From the NCBI RefSeq assembly GCF_001435815.1, contig NZ_AZFV01000008.1:16882-80881 (forward strand): DNA of 64,000 nucleotides. Reading direction: 5' to 3'. Shown piece after piece: positions 54,096 to 62,780 of the stretch. The notes under the pieces are model-generated. The model did not search any database. It had not been told where the DNA came from and saw only the letters and a list, made by a program, of their open reading frames with translations. The stretch is from Companilactobacillus nantensis DSM 16982. GTDB lineage: Bacteria; Bacillota; Bacilli; Lactobacillales; Lactobacillaceae. The first letter of the stretch is position 1; every line of letters begins with the position of its first letter. The translations under genes were made by a program, and so were the position numbers.

Positions 54096-54137
54096 TTTTA
54101 TCGTTATAACGGTATTAAAATATCTTGCAACTTTTAT

Positions 54138-54171
54138 GTGCGTGCATAACCACACGGTTCATTCCTATAAT
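54138..54171 (+). promoter_or_regulatory. GTGCGTGCAT promoter, second instance
   Basis: GTGCGTGCAT (54138-54147), 18 bp, TATAAT (54166-54171), then TTAG. Upstream of the 54.2-kb gene. Confidence 0.7.
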
Positions 54172-54228
54172 TTAGTTGTAATTAAAGGAATTTCCAGAAT
54201 ATAAATTTTAAAAGAGGAAGGTATTATC

Positions 54229-54837
54229 ATGCTAAAATTTGGAAAAAAAGTTTCTTATCGACCTATTATCATAAGTTTCTCCTATTCATTATTGACTCTA
54301 ATCACAGCTATTTATTTGCAAGTAGCCAGGATGTACTGGCCAGCAATCGGCTTTTACTTAGCATCTCTTGCAATCTTCAGCGCTATTCTTTTCGGGTATT
54401 ATCTTCCCAATTTACCGAACAGTTTTACTTATTGGGAAAGCAATCCAACTAGCATTCGTTACAATAATATGGCCAGCTACAAACATCGAATTTTAATGAT
54501 GCTTTTCCCTTACCAAAATCAATTGACTATTATTAATAAAAAAGATATCCAGTCTATCACCGTTACAGGCAATATCACGCATCCAGAAGAAACCGCTTAT
54601 CCATTAGATTTCTCACTGATTTATGCAATTTTGACACCATTACTGTCCGTTTTAAAAAATCCCATCACGTTAAAATTAACATTAAAAGATGGTCAAACCA
54701 TTGCATTAAACGTCTCGCGTGATTTTGCCTACAACAATAAAAAAACTATCGAAAAATTAAATCAATTCTTCGACAGTTTGGACAATACTCAAATTAAAAT
54801 CATCAATTATCCAGCTCATAACGTCAGTTTCAACTAA
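54229..54837 (+). CDS. Membrane/PH-like domain protein
   Basis: A 202-aa paralogue (MLKFGKKVSYRPIIISFSYS; TYWESNPTSIRYNNMASYKH; LTIINKKDIQSITVTG; ITLKLTLKDGQTIALNVSRD). It is closest to the next gene, sharing RDFAYNNKKTIEKLNQFFDS. SD GAGGAAGG. Confidence 0.7.
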   Translation: MLKFGKKVSYRPIIISFSYSLLTLITAIYLQVARMYWPAIGFYLASLAIFSAILFGYYLPNLPNSFTYWESNPTSIRYNNMASYKHRILMMLFPYQNQLTIINKKDIQSITVTGNITHPEETAYPLDFSLIYAILTPLLSVLKNPITLKLTLKDGQTIALNVSRDFAYNNKKTIEKLNQFFDSLDNTQIKIINYPAHNVSFN

Positions 54838-54858
54838 AAATCCATTTGCAACCGATAA

Positions 54859-54892
54859 GTGCGTGCATTTTTACCAACCTGATCCCTATAAT
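54859..54892 (+). promoter_or_regulatory. GTGCGTGCAT promoter, third instance
   Basis: GTGCGTGCAT (54859-54868), 18 bp, TATAAT (54887-54892) within CCTATAATCTAGG. Upstream of the 55.0-kb gene. Confidence 0.7.
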
Positions 54893-54951
54893 CTAGGTGT
54901 AATCAAGGAAATCATTCATGAATGAATATCTTACAAAGGAAGGTAATTATC

Positions 54952-55542
54952 ATGTTAAAGTTCGGTAAAAAAGTTACTTATAGACCCATATTAGTTAGTT
55001 TCTACTATGCATTGATTCCACTTATCGCTGCCATTTACACACAATGGCCCATCATGTATCTAGTTGGTTTAGCAGTTTTTCTCACTGTTTTGTTTGTCTA
55101 CTATCTACCAAATTTACCACTCATCTTCAATTACTGGGAAACAGACGAAGATATGATTCGTTACAATGATATGACCAGTTACAAACACCGTATCTCAATG
55201 ATTTTGTTGCCACATAAAAATCAACTAGTAACAATTAATAAAAAGGATATTCAATCAATCACCGTTACAGGTAAGATTAATGATCCCGATGAAATCACTA
55301 CTCCTATTCAAGTTACCGGCTATTATGCCGTTTTAACACCAATACTTTCGATGATTAAAAATCCGATTACCTTGAATCTCATTATGAAAAATGGTCAAAA
55401 AATTGAACTAAGTGTCTCACGTGACTTTGCCTACAATAATAAAAAAACTATCGAAAAATTAAATCAATTCTTCGACAGTCTCGACGATACACAAATTAAA
55501 ATCAACAATTATCCTAATCACAACAATGTCAGTTTAAACTAA
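54952..55542 (+). CDS. Membrane/PH-like domain protein
   Basis: A 196-aa paralogue of the preceding gene; the C-terminal region is nearly identical at DNA level, a sign of recent duplication. I chose ATG 54952 (AAAGGAAGG upstream). It has two TM helices and the W-x-n-x-x-x-I-R-Y-N-D motif. Function unknown. Confidence 0.7.
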   Translation: MLKFGKKVTYRPILVSFYYALIPLIAAIYTQWPIMYLVGLAVFLTVLFVYYLPNLPLIFNYWETDEDMIRYNDMTSYKHRISMILLPHKNQLVTINKKDIQSITVTGKINDPDEITTPIQVTGYYAVLTPILSMIKNPITLNLIMKNGQKIELSVSRDFAYNNKKTIEKLNQFFDSLDDTQIKINNYPNHNNVSLN

Positions 55543-55580
55543 AAAATGCCTCTCTTATAATTTAAGAGAAGCATTTTTGC
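55541..55580. terminator. Bidirectional terminator
   Basis: AAAAATGCCTCTCTTATAATTTAAGAGAAGCATTTTT (in two arms) between convergent genes. Confidence 0.85.
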
Positions 55581-55917
55581 TATTTAGGATATCTATCAAA
55601 GAATAGGCTGTTTCAAAGCTAGTTGTCCGTTGCTTGATTTGTAAAATTTGGTCCCATAAACGATTAGTGAAATCATTGAAAACCAATTTATTCGCATTAC
55701 GTTCATGATTCAGTTTACTGATAATATAATCGATTTTCTCATCAAAAAGCGAACCACGATACTGCTTCTCAGAGAGTTCTTGGACAGATAGCTTGATAAA
55801 TTGCCCTATCTCTTGATTCACCGCTGATTCATTAATTTGACTGTTAAATGATTCATCGAACTTGATCAATATCGAAAGCAATAACTTTTGTTTAGAATAT
55901 TCCATTTGTCTTTTCAC
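55555..55917 (-). CDS. Helical protein, possible immunity protein
   Basis: A 120-aa soluble helical protein (KQKLLLSILIKFDESFNSQIN, EKIDYIISKLNHERNANKL, TSFETAYSLIDIL). It has the size and helical layout of bacteriocin immunity proteins but weaker similarity than the 48.7-kb gene. The start may be GTG 55917 or ATG 55905. An element pointing at it lies upstream. Confidence 0.55.
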   Translation of the reverse strand: MKRQMEYSKQKLLLSILIKFDESFNSQINESAVNQEIGQFIKLSVQELSEKQYRGSLFDEKIDYIISKLNHERNANKLVFNDFTNRLWDQILQIKQRTTSFETAYSLIDILNSKNASLKL

Positions 55918-56001
55918 CCGTATATTAATATAACTGATTTTAGGATTAATAGATATGATTTAGCAAAGATTTTTCCTTTAATGATATATATTGTCTATGT
56001 T

Positions 56002-56176
56002 GTCCGTCTCCAGAGCGGAACAATGTTAACTGGCTGTGCGGACCGAGCCGAGCCAAGGTCTCGTCTCTCGGTTTGAAGCCTTGCAAGCAAGTCTTCAAAC
56101 ACGCCCGGTGGAGTAAGGGCTAAAGCCCTAACTCCACTTTCACTGCCAGTTAACATTGTTCCGCTCTTCCGACTAG
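56002..56176 (-). repeat. Cloverleaf element, copy 19 (subtype I)
   Basis: P1 is perfect: GAGCGGAACAATGTTAACTG with CAGTTAACATTGTTCCGCTC. P2: GGGC/GCCC. P4: AGACGAG/CTCGGCT (one mismatch). Ends CCGTCTCC and GACTAG. Single copy between divergent small genes. Confidence 0.93.
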
Positions 56177-56298
56177 TTTATTTATGAATAAATTAATTCC
56201 ATATTATTCAATAGTACTTGTCTCTAAGTTCAAAAATGACTCCTATTTTGATGGTGTATAATAAAACGTATACATTTCACAATTCTGGAGATATTATA

Positions 56299-56505
56299 AT
56301 GAATAAATTATTTTATAAAACTATCAACTTCTGGTACGGTGTGGCTATGCTGGTTGTTGGAATTCTTTTTATTGACCATTCAACTAAGTCAACGTGGCTT
56401 TTAATTGACGTTATTTTTATTGTTGCGGCAATTGTTTTCTTCCTATTAAGCTTATTCCGCAAACCTAAGCCTAAAAAAGAAAACGACGAGACTCCAACTT
56501 TATAA
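56299..56505 (+). CDS. Small two-TM membrane protein
   Basis: A 68-aa protein, MNKLFYKTINFWYGVAMLVV onward, with two TMs and a charged C-terminal tail (RKPKPKKENDE). ATG 56299 follows TCTGGAG. It is convergent with the EntA-type immunity gene; a terminator lies between. It may be an immunity accessory. Unknown. Confidence 0.6.
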   Translation: MNKLFYKTINFWYGVAMLVVGILFIDHSTKSTWLLIDVIFIVAAIVFFLLSLFRKPKPKKENDETPTL

Positions 56506-56512
56506 CACATTA

Positions 56513-56553
56513 ATAAGACAGCCAATTCAAAATGGATTGACTGTCTTATTTTT
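56513..56553. terminator. Bidirectional terminator
   Basis: AAGACAGCCAATTC-AAAATG-GATTGACTGTCTTATTTT. Confidence 0.85.
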
Positions 56554-56836
56554 ACAAAAATATTTTACTTAACCCAGTACCCTTCCAAAAACTCTGATCA
56601 TCTTTTTGAACAGCTTTGGCTAAATCAAGCACTGGTTGCGATGCTTTATATTGATGTGTCATCAAATAAGTCGAAAGAATACCACCCAATTTTCGCATGA
56701 CATTTCTGACTTCTTTGTCATTATCTAAATCACGATAAGCTACCAGTAGCGCATTAGATAAACCAGCATCCTGTTTAACTTCGCCCTCATTAGCAACTTG
56801 ATCAATTAAATCCATTAAACTCTTCTTTTCCATCAT
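56552..56836 (-). CDS. Enterocin A-type immunity protein
   Basis: A 94-aa helical protein (MMEKKSLMDLIDQVANEG; LSNALLVAYRDLDNDKEVRN; RKLGGILSTYLMTHQYKASQ). It fits the EntA_immun family. ATG 56836 follows GGGGAG. No associated bacteriocin is visible; it would protect from foreign class II bacteriocins. Confidence 0.75.
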   Translation of the reverse strand: MMEKKSLMDLIDQVANEGEVKQDAGLSNALLVAYRDLDNDKEVRNVMRKLGGILSTYLMTHQYKASQPVLDLAKAVQKDDQSFWKGTGLSKIFL

Positions 56837-56978
56837 AACTAAGCTCCCCAAATTATTTTAATATCTCAAAGATATCAGAAACGGCTTCAACTAAGTAATT
56901 TTATCTTGAAGACCACATTTTTCATTCCCGAAATATCAAAATTGCTTGATAGTATAACTCATATCAAACATACTCCAG

Positions 56979-57150
56979 CCATCGGGGGTGCGAGATTGTG
57001 TCAGCAGTGATATTGTTGTTAGTGCTTTAGCACCTACAACAAAGGACGTATTTTGAGATTCGCGCCCTTTGCGAAGCTCAAAATCGAGTCTGGAGACCTT
57101 GGCTCCAGACGGTCCCACAGCAGACACAATCTCGTGCACCCGATGGCGGC
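56979..57150 (+). repeat. Cloverleaf element, copy 20 (subtype II, diverged ends)
   Basis: P1: GGGGTGCGAGATTGTGTC with GACACAATCTCGTGCACCC. P2: GTGC/GCAC. P4: TCTGGAG/CTCCAGA. The left end is CCATCGGG instead of CTAGTCGG, and the right end is GATGGCGGC. It points at hflX, about 185 bp away. Confidence 0.9.
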
Positions 57151-57336
57151 ATCTTTAACCAGGAAATCGTTTTCTACCTATTATATAGCGCGAAAAGAAC
57201 TTCCATGGTATTATTTATACAGCTTATCGAAAGGATGGTATTCGCAATCATGCGCTTAAAGACTAATATCATTTCAAACAATAAATAATAAATTGGCATT
57301 GTTACCCTGGGGTAATTAGTGCCACCAGGAGGATTT

Positions 57337-58629
57337 ATGACAGAATCTAAATCAACATTTGAAAAAACACGTGTTATCGTTGCCGGAGTTAGCCACCTAC
57401 AGCCTGACTTTGAGTATACGATGCAAGAATTAGCAGCTTTAGTAGAAGCTAATAATATGGAAGTGGCCGATACAATTATCCAAAACGCCAACAGTGTCAG
57501 TGGTGCAACTTACTTTGGTTCTGGTAAAGTAACTGAAGTTAAAGAAATTGCCAACGCTGATGATGTTCAAATTATCGTTTTGAACGATGAATTGACTCCT
57601 TCACAAATTAGAAATTTGGAAAAAGAAACTAAATTGAGTTTCATGGATCGAACAGAATTAATCTTACAAGTATTCTCTAATCGTGCCCAAACTAAACAAG
57701 CTAAACTTCAAGTTGAAATCGCTAAATTGCAATATCAACTACCTAGAATCCACCCATCCGGGAACCCACTTGATCAACAATCAGCTTCAGGTGGTCTAGC
57801 TAACCGTGGTGCCGGTGAATCAAAACTAGAATTAGACAGACGTGTCATTCGCAAACGTATCACCGCTTTACGTAACGAACTCAAAACGGTCGATCGTACA
57901 ATCGATGTCCAAAGTAGACGTCGAACTAACACATCCCTACCACTCGTTTCATTAGTTGGCTATACCAACGCTGGTAAGTCTACAACCATGAATGGTATCT
58001 TGAATTTCAATAAAGAAGACTCCCAAGATCGTAAGGTTTTTGAGAAAAATATGCTCTTTGCAACCCTTGATACCAGCGTTCGTCGGATTGACCTGGAAGA
58101 CAACACTAGTTTCTTACTTTCTGATACAGTCGGTTTTGTTAGCAAGCTACCCCACAATTTAGTTGAATCATTCAAGACAACTTTACAAGAGGCTCAAAAC
58201 GCTGACTTACTAATCCAAGTAATCGATGTGTCTGATGAACATTGGCGCAACATGATTGAAGTAACGGAGAAGACTTTGAAGGAAGTTGGCGTTGTTGATA
58301 AACCAATGATTTATGCTTTCAACAAATCAGACCTCAAACCAGGTCAACAATTCCCTACAATCGAAGGCGACAATATTTATTATTCCGCCATCGACAAAGA
58401 TTCAATCGCCAAACTAGTTGATCTCATTAAAATCAAAACTTTCAATCATTATAAGAAGACTGAATTATTGATTCCATATAGTGACCAAAAAGTTACTGAA
58501 GAAATTTTGAAGAATTCCCAAGTACTCAAAAAAGAGTTTATTAATGAAGGTTCATTGATCAGCGCTAACTTAAGTCCTGAAGAATTAGAAAAATTTAATA
58601 AATATATCCAAGCAGAAGTATCTGATTAA
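57337..58629 (+). CDS. hflX: GTPase HflX
   Basis: A 430-aa ribosome-splitting/rescue GTPase. It has an N-terminal HflX domain (TYFGSGKVTEVKEIANAD), a coiled-coil linker, G1 GYTNAGKST (about 211-219), G3 DTVGF, and G4 NKSD. It acts on stalled 70S/50S ribosomes under heat or antibiotic stress. ATG 57337 follows CCAGGAGG. Monocistronic; the 5' gap (57151-57336) shows no clear promoter. Confidence 0.92.
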   Translation: MTESKSTFEKTRVIVAGVSHLQPDFEYTMQELAALVEANNMEVADTIIQNANSVSGATYFGSGKVTEVKEIANADDVQIIVLNDELTPSQIRNLEKETKLSFMDRTELILQVFSNRAQTKQAKLQVEIAKLQYQLPRIHPSGNPLDQQSASGGLANRGAGESKLELDRRVIRKRITALRNELKTVDRTIDVQSRRRTNTSLPLVSLVGYTNAGKSTTMNGILNFNKEDSQDRKVFEKNMLFATLDTSVRRIDLEDNTSFLLSDTVGFVSKLPHNLVESFKTTLQEAQNADLLIQVIDVSDEHWRNMIEVTEKTLKEVGVVDKPMIYAFNKSDLKPGQQFPTIEGDNIYYSAIDKDSIAKLVDLIKIKTFNHYKKTELLIPYSDQKVTEEILKNSQVLKKEFINEGSLISANLSPEELEKFNKYIQAEVSD

Positions 58630-58633
58630 GCAG

Positions 58634-58665
58634 ATGCTCCTGCTTTTTTTATTTTTACCCATTCA
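58634..58665 (+). terminator. Weak terminator after hflX
   Basis: AGCAG-ATGCTC-CTGCT followed by seven T; the stem is only 5 bp. The rest of the gap to element 21 is AT-rich without an ORF. Confidence 0.6.
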
Positions 58666-58816
58666 ACTCTAAATTAGAATAATTATTTGAAATATCCTCG
58701 CTAATAAGATTTAAATTTCAATATAAAAGGCCATAACTACCTTAAATTAATATTTTTCAAATTATTTTATTATTCATAATGCATTGTTCTAGTTATATCG
58801 TCTAAGAAATCATGAA

Positions 58817-58996
58817 CTATCCGGAAGGAACAAGAATTTAGGTCGCTGTGCAGGTGGCGTTAGGACTTTAGTCCTTACACCACGGGACGAGTTTTGAAAC
58901 TCGCGTATTTTGCGAGGTTCAAAATCGAGATTCGAGACCGCCTTTTGGCTCGAATCGGTCCCCATAGCGACCTAATTTTTTTGTGCCCAGAGGCGG
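58817..58996 (+). repeat. Cloverleaf element, copy 21 (subtype II)
   Basis: P1: AACAAGAATTTAGGTCGCT with AGCGACCTAATTTTTTTGTG (bulged). P2: GGAC/GTCC around TTTA. P4: ATTCGAG/CTCGAAT with the loop enlarged to ACCGCCTTTTGG. The left end is CTATCCGG, and the right end is AGAGGCGG. It is about 92 bp upstream of the oppA promoter. Confidence 0.9.
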
Positions 58997-59087
58997 AATT
59001 TTTTAAGACACTTCCAGTTTTCCTTTGCATTTTAGTACGTAATGTATTATTATTTTATAAACATTAGAATTTTTCTAATTAAGGGTA

Positions 59088-59116
59088 TTCACTTTTAATA
59101 TTCATTAGTGTATTCT
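59088..59116 (+). promoter_or_regulatory. oppA operon promoter
   Basis: TTCACT (59088-59093), 17 bp, TATTCT (59111-59116); the SD GGGAGG is 30 bp downstream. Confidence 0.65.
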
Positions 59117-59145
59117 AAGAATAATTATTTTAGGGAGGATGAACA

Positions 59146-60783
59146 ATGAATTTCAAGAAGAAGTATTTCCTTGCATTGTTACCGATATTTCTATTTGCAT
59201 TAGTTCTGAGTGGATGTGGCTCTGCAACTGAAAAAGATAGCAATGATACCATTTCAATCAGTTCAAGTGATGTTATCGCAACAATGGATTCATCAATGAA
59301 CACTGATGTTATCGGTGCTCAAAATATTACCAACACAATGGAAGGTCTCTACCGTTACGATGGTAAAGAACTTCAACCTGCCATTGCTAAAGAAGTCGTT
59401 AAACCAACTAATAATGGTAAAACTTATACTTTCCATTTAAGAAAAACTAAGTGGTCAAACGGTAAACCTGTAACTGCTAACGATTTCGTTTATGCATGGC
59501 GTAGAACTGTTGATCCTAAGACAGCTTCTCAATATGCCTACATTTACACAGGTATCAAGAATGCTGACAAGATCAACGCTGGTAAGAAGCCTGTTAATAC
59601 TTTAGGTATCAAGGCTTTGGGTGATTACACACTTCAAGTTACACTAGAAGATGCGATTCCATACTTCAATACATTGATGGCTAGTTCAACTTTCTACCCT
59701 CAATACAAACCTTCAGTTGAAAAAGCTGGTAAACAATACGGTCTAAACAGTAAAGGTATGGTCTTCAATGGACCTTTCAAACTTGTTAACTGGTCTGTTT
59801 CAAACAACAGTTGGACTGAAGTTAAGAATAATTCTTACTGGAATGCTAAAGCTGTTAAGTTAAAGAAAGTTCAATACTATGTTGTTAAGGATGCCAATAC
59901 CGGTCTTAACCTTTACGACACTAACCGAATCAACCGTCTTGAAAAACTTGGTGGTGATACATCCCGTCAAGTATCAAACTACAAGACTTTCTCACTAGAT
60001 AAACAAACAGCTAACTTCTATCTCGAACTTAACCAAAAGAAATATAAATTCTTCCAAAACGCTAAGATCAGACAAGCTATTTCAATGGCTATCAACCGTA
60101 ATCAATTAACAAATAACGTTCTTGGTAAAACTGGTGGTATCGAACATACCCTAGTCCCAGTTGGTATGTCTTATAACCCAACAACTAAGACTGATTTCAC
60201 TAAAGAAAAAGTTCTTCAAGCATCAAATAAGTACACTGAATACAATCCAACCGAAGCCAAAAAGCTTTGGGAAGAAGGTATTAAGGAAACTGGTCAAAAG
60301 AACCTAAGCTTTACACTTCTAGGTGATGATACTGACAACGCCAAGAAACAAAATGAATATATCCAAGGGGAACTTGAAAAGAACCTACCTGGTTTGAAGA
60401 TTACTTTATCAAACGTACCATTTAAGTCTCGTCTTGATAAATCATCATCTGGTCAATTCGATATTGTTGTTACTGGTTGGAATGCCGATTATCCAGACCC
60501 TGTTACATTCTTGGATATCTTTACAACTGGTAACTCACAAAATAATGGTAAGTACTCAAATCCAGCTTACGATGCTTTAATTAACAAATCTAAGACAACA
60601 GATGCCACTGATGAAGATGCCAGATGGCAAGATCTCTTACAAGCAACTAAGATTTTGACTGACGACCAAGGTGCTATTCCTTTGTACCAGTCATATCAAG
60701 CTAACTTAACTAGATCTAACATCAAGAATTACAGAATGACTCCAAACGGTAGTTACAACTTAGTTACTGTTTACAAAAAATAA
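59146..60783 (+). CDS. oppA: Oligopeptide-binding lipoprotein
   Basis: A 545-aa solute-binding protein (family 5). The lipobox LSGCGS puts the lipidated Cys near residue 25. YTFHLRKTKWSNGKPVTAND and FVYAWRRTVDPKTASQYAY are typical of OppA. It binds peptides at the cell surface and hands them to OppBC. High codon bias indicates strong expression. First gene of the opp operon. Confidence 0.92.
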   Translation: MNFKKKYFLALLPIFLFALVLSGCGSATEKDSNDTISISSSDVIATMDSSMNTDVIGAQNITNTMEGLYRYDGKELQPAIAKEVVKPTNNGKTYTFHLRKTKWSNGKPVTANDFVYAWRRTVDPKTASQYAYIYTGIKNADKINAGKKPVNTLGIKALGDYTLQVTLEDAIPYFNTLMASSTFYPQYKPSVEKAGKQYGLNSKGMVFNGPFKLVNWSVSNNSWTEVKNNSYWNAKAVKLKKVQYYVVKDANTGLNLYDTNRINRLEKLGGDTSRQVSNYKTFSLDKQTANFYLELNQKKYKFFQNAKIRQAISMAINRNQLTNNVLGKTGGIEHTLVPVGMSYNPTTKTDFTKEKVLQASNKYTEYNPTEAKKLWEEGIKETGQKNLSFTLLGDDTDNAKKQNEYIQGELEKNLPGLKITLSNVPFKSRLDKSSSGQFDIVVTGWNADYPDPVTFLDIFTTGNSQNNGKYSNPAYDALINKSKTTDATDEDARWQDLLQATKILTDDQGAIPLYQSYQANLTRSNIKNYRMTPNGSYNLVTVYKK

Positions 60784-60806
60784 TCATAGGTGAGGGAGAT
60801 TAAATA

Positions 60807-61739
60807 ATGGCTAAATATATTCTCAAAAGAATACTTTATTTATTCTTGACCCTGTTCATCATCGCTTCGATTACATTCTTCTTAATGAAGTTACTTCCCG
60901 GTACACCGTTCTCTAACCAGAACCGTATGTCAGCGGATCAGTTGAAGATTGTTAAGGCACAGTATGGACTGGATCAATCAGTAGGTGTTCAATACGTTCG
61001 TTATATGGTCGGTTTATTACATGGTAATTTGGGAACATCATTCCAATTTAACAATGAACCTGTTACAGCTTTAATCGGTCAAAGACTTGCTCCATCAATG
61101 CAAATTGGTGCTCAAGCAATGGTTTTAGGTACTATCCTTGGTATCCTACTTGGTGCCGTGGCTGCTATTCGTAAAAATACTTGGGTTGATACACTTGCAA
61201 CATTTATCTCAATCCTTGGTCTATCAATTCCATCTTTCGTTTTAGCTGTTCTATTGCAGTTCTACCTAGCCTACAAATGGAAGATTTACCCAGTTGCTCT
61301 TTGGGATAACTTCCAATCAAGTATCCTACCAACATTAGCTTTAACGGCCTTGCCATTAGGTACTGTCGCCCGGTTTATGAGAACCGAGATGGTTGATGTT
61401 ATGAGTAGTGATTACATTGAATTGGCCAAATCAAAGGGTAATTCAAATTGGAAAGTCGTTACAAAACATGCCTTACGTAACTCATTGATTCCTGTTGTTA
61501 CAATCATCGGCCCAATGGCCGTTTCTGTTATGACTGGTTCAATGGTTGTTGAAAATATCTTCTCGATCCCTGGTATTGGTGAACAATTCGTTAAGTCAAT
61601 CACAACTAACGATTATCCAACAATCATGGGGCTTACAATCTTCTATTCATTCTTATTAATCATAGTTTACTTGATTGTCGATATCCTTTACGGACTAATC
61701 GATCCAAGAATTAGACTAGGAAACGGAGGTAAAGAATAA
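60807..61739 (+). CDS. oppB: Oligopeptide ABC transporter permease
   Basis: A 310-aa permease of the DppB/OppB family with six TMs. The N-terminal MAKYILKRILYLFLTLFIIA and the EAA loop YIELAKSKGNSNWKVVTKHALRNSLIPV (in part) are characteristic. The stop codon overlaps the start of oppC. Confidence 0.92.
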   Translation: MAKYILKRILYLFLTLFIIASITFFLMKLLPGTPFSNQNRMSADQLKIVKAQYGLDQSVGVQYVRYMVGLLHGNLGTSFQFNNEPVTALIGQRLAPSMQIGAQAMVLGTILGILLGAVAAIRKNTWVDTLATFISILGLSIPSFVLAVLLQFYLAYKWKIYPVALWDNFQSSILPTLALTALPLGTVARFMRTEMVDVMSSDYIELAKSKGNSNWKVVTKHALRNSLIPVVTIIGPMAVSVMTGSMVVENIFSIPGIGEQFVKSITTNDYPTIMGLTIFYSFLLIIVYLIVDILYGLIDPRIRLGNGGKE

Positions 61740-62764
61740 TGGAACAAATTCCTCAAATTCCGAAGGAAAAATTTAAATTAGTTCACGATGAAAACAATGC
61801 TGAACAAGAAAAAATTAGTACACCTTCATTAACATACATGCAAGATGTCCGTCGTCGCTTGTTCAAAAATAAAGTTGCGGTCGTTTGTTTGACACTACTT
61901 TCATTGATTGTTTTAATCTCAATCTTTGCCCCTGTTATCGCACCACACAATCCTAATGAACAACAAGTTACACTCTCTAACCTTCCTCCTAAGTTAGGTA
62001 ACCTCAATATCCCAGGTATGAACGGTTACCAAAACATGGGTGGCAAGATGGTCGATGCCTACAAACAAGCTGGTGCTCCTAAGGGTACATCATTTATCCT
62101 AGGTACTGACTACCTTGGACGTGACCTGCTTTCAAGAATCATCTATGGTACTCGTCTTTCCCTAGTCGTTGCCGTACTTGCTACATTAGTCGATTTATTG
62201 ATTGGTGTTCCTTACGGTATCGTCTCTGGTTGGAAAGGTGGCAAAACTGATACATTCATGCAACGTATCGTTGAAATCGTGTCATCAATCCCTAACTTGA
62301 TTGTTGTTATCTTGATGATGATCGTCTTAAAACCAGGACTAACATCAATTGTTATTGCAATTGCCATTACTGGTTGGGTTACAATGGCCCGGCTGGTCCG
62401 TGCGCAGACCTTCCAATTGAAAGAACAAGAATATATTTTAGCTGCTAGAACTTTGGGTGAACCATCAATGAAGATTGCAACTAAACACTTGATTCCTAAC
62501 CTATCTTCAACAATTATTATTCAAACAATGTTTACAATTCCGAATGCCATTTTCTTCGAAGCCTTCTTAAGTTTCATTGGTATTGGTATTCCCGCACCGA
62601 ACGCATCATTAGGTACACTTTTATCAGATGGTCAAAAAGCCTTCAGATTCTTACCATATCAAATGTGGGCTCCGGCTATTATCTTGAGTATTATCATGAT
62701 TGCCACTAACCTACTTGGTGATGGTCTACGTGATGCCTTTGACCCACAATCATCTGATCATTAA
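61739..62764 (+). CDS. oppC: Oligopeptide ABC transporter permease
   Basis: A 341-aa permease of the DppC/OppC family with an N-terminal cytosolic extension, six TMs, LGTDYLGRDLLSRIIYGTRLS, and an EAA loop EYILAARTLGEPSMKIATKH. Forms the channel with OppB. Confidence 0.92.
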   Translation: MEQIPQIPKEKFKLVHDENNAEQEKISTPSLTYMQDVRRRLFKNKVAVVCLTLLSLIVLISIFAPVIAPHNPNEQQVTLSNLPPKLGNLNIPGMNGYQNMGGKMVDAYKQAGAPKGTSFILGTDYLGRDLLSRIIYGTRLSLVVAVLATLVDLLIGVPYGIVSGWKGGKTDTFMQRIVEIVSSIPNLIVVILMMIVLKPGLTSIVIAIAITGWVTMARLVRAQTFQLKEQEYILAARTLGEPSMKIATKHLIPNLSSTIIIQTMFTIPNAIFFEAFLSFIGIGIPAPNASLGTLLSDGQKAFRFLPYQMWAPAIILSIIMIATNLLGDGLRDAFDPQSSDH

Positions 62765-62780
62765 CTAAGGAGAAATCGAA

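Noticed and set aside
54117-54130. AAAATATCTTG as a third LytTR site upstream of the 54.2-kb gene
   Set aside because: Only 11 bp match, reverse orientation, and no second half-site at 21 bp.
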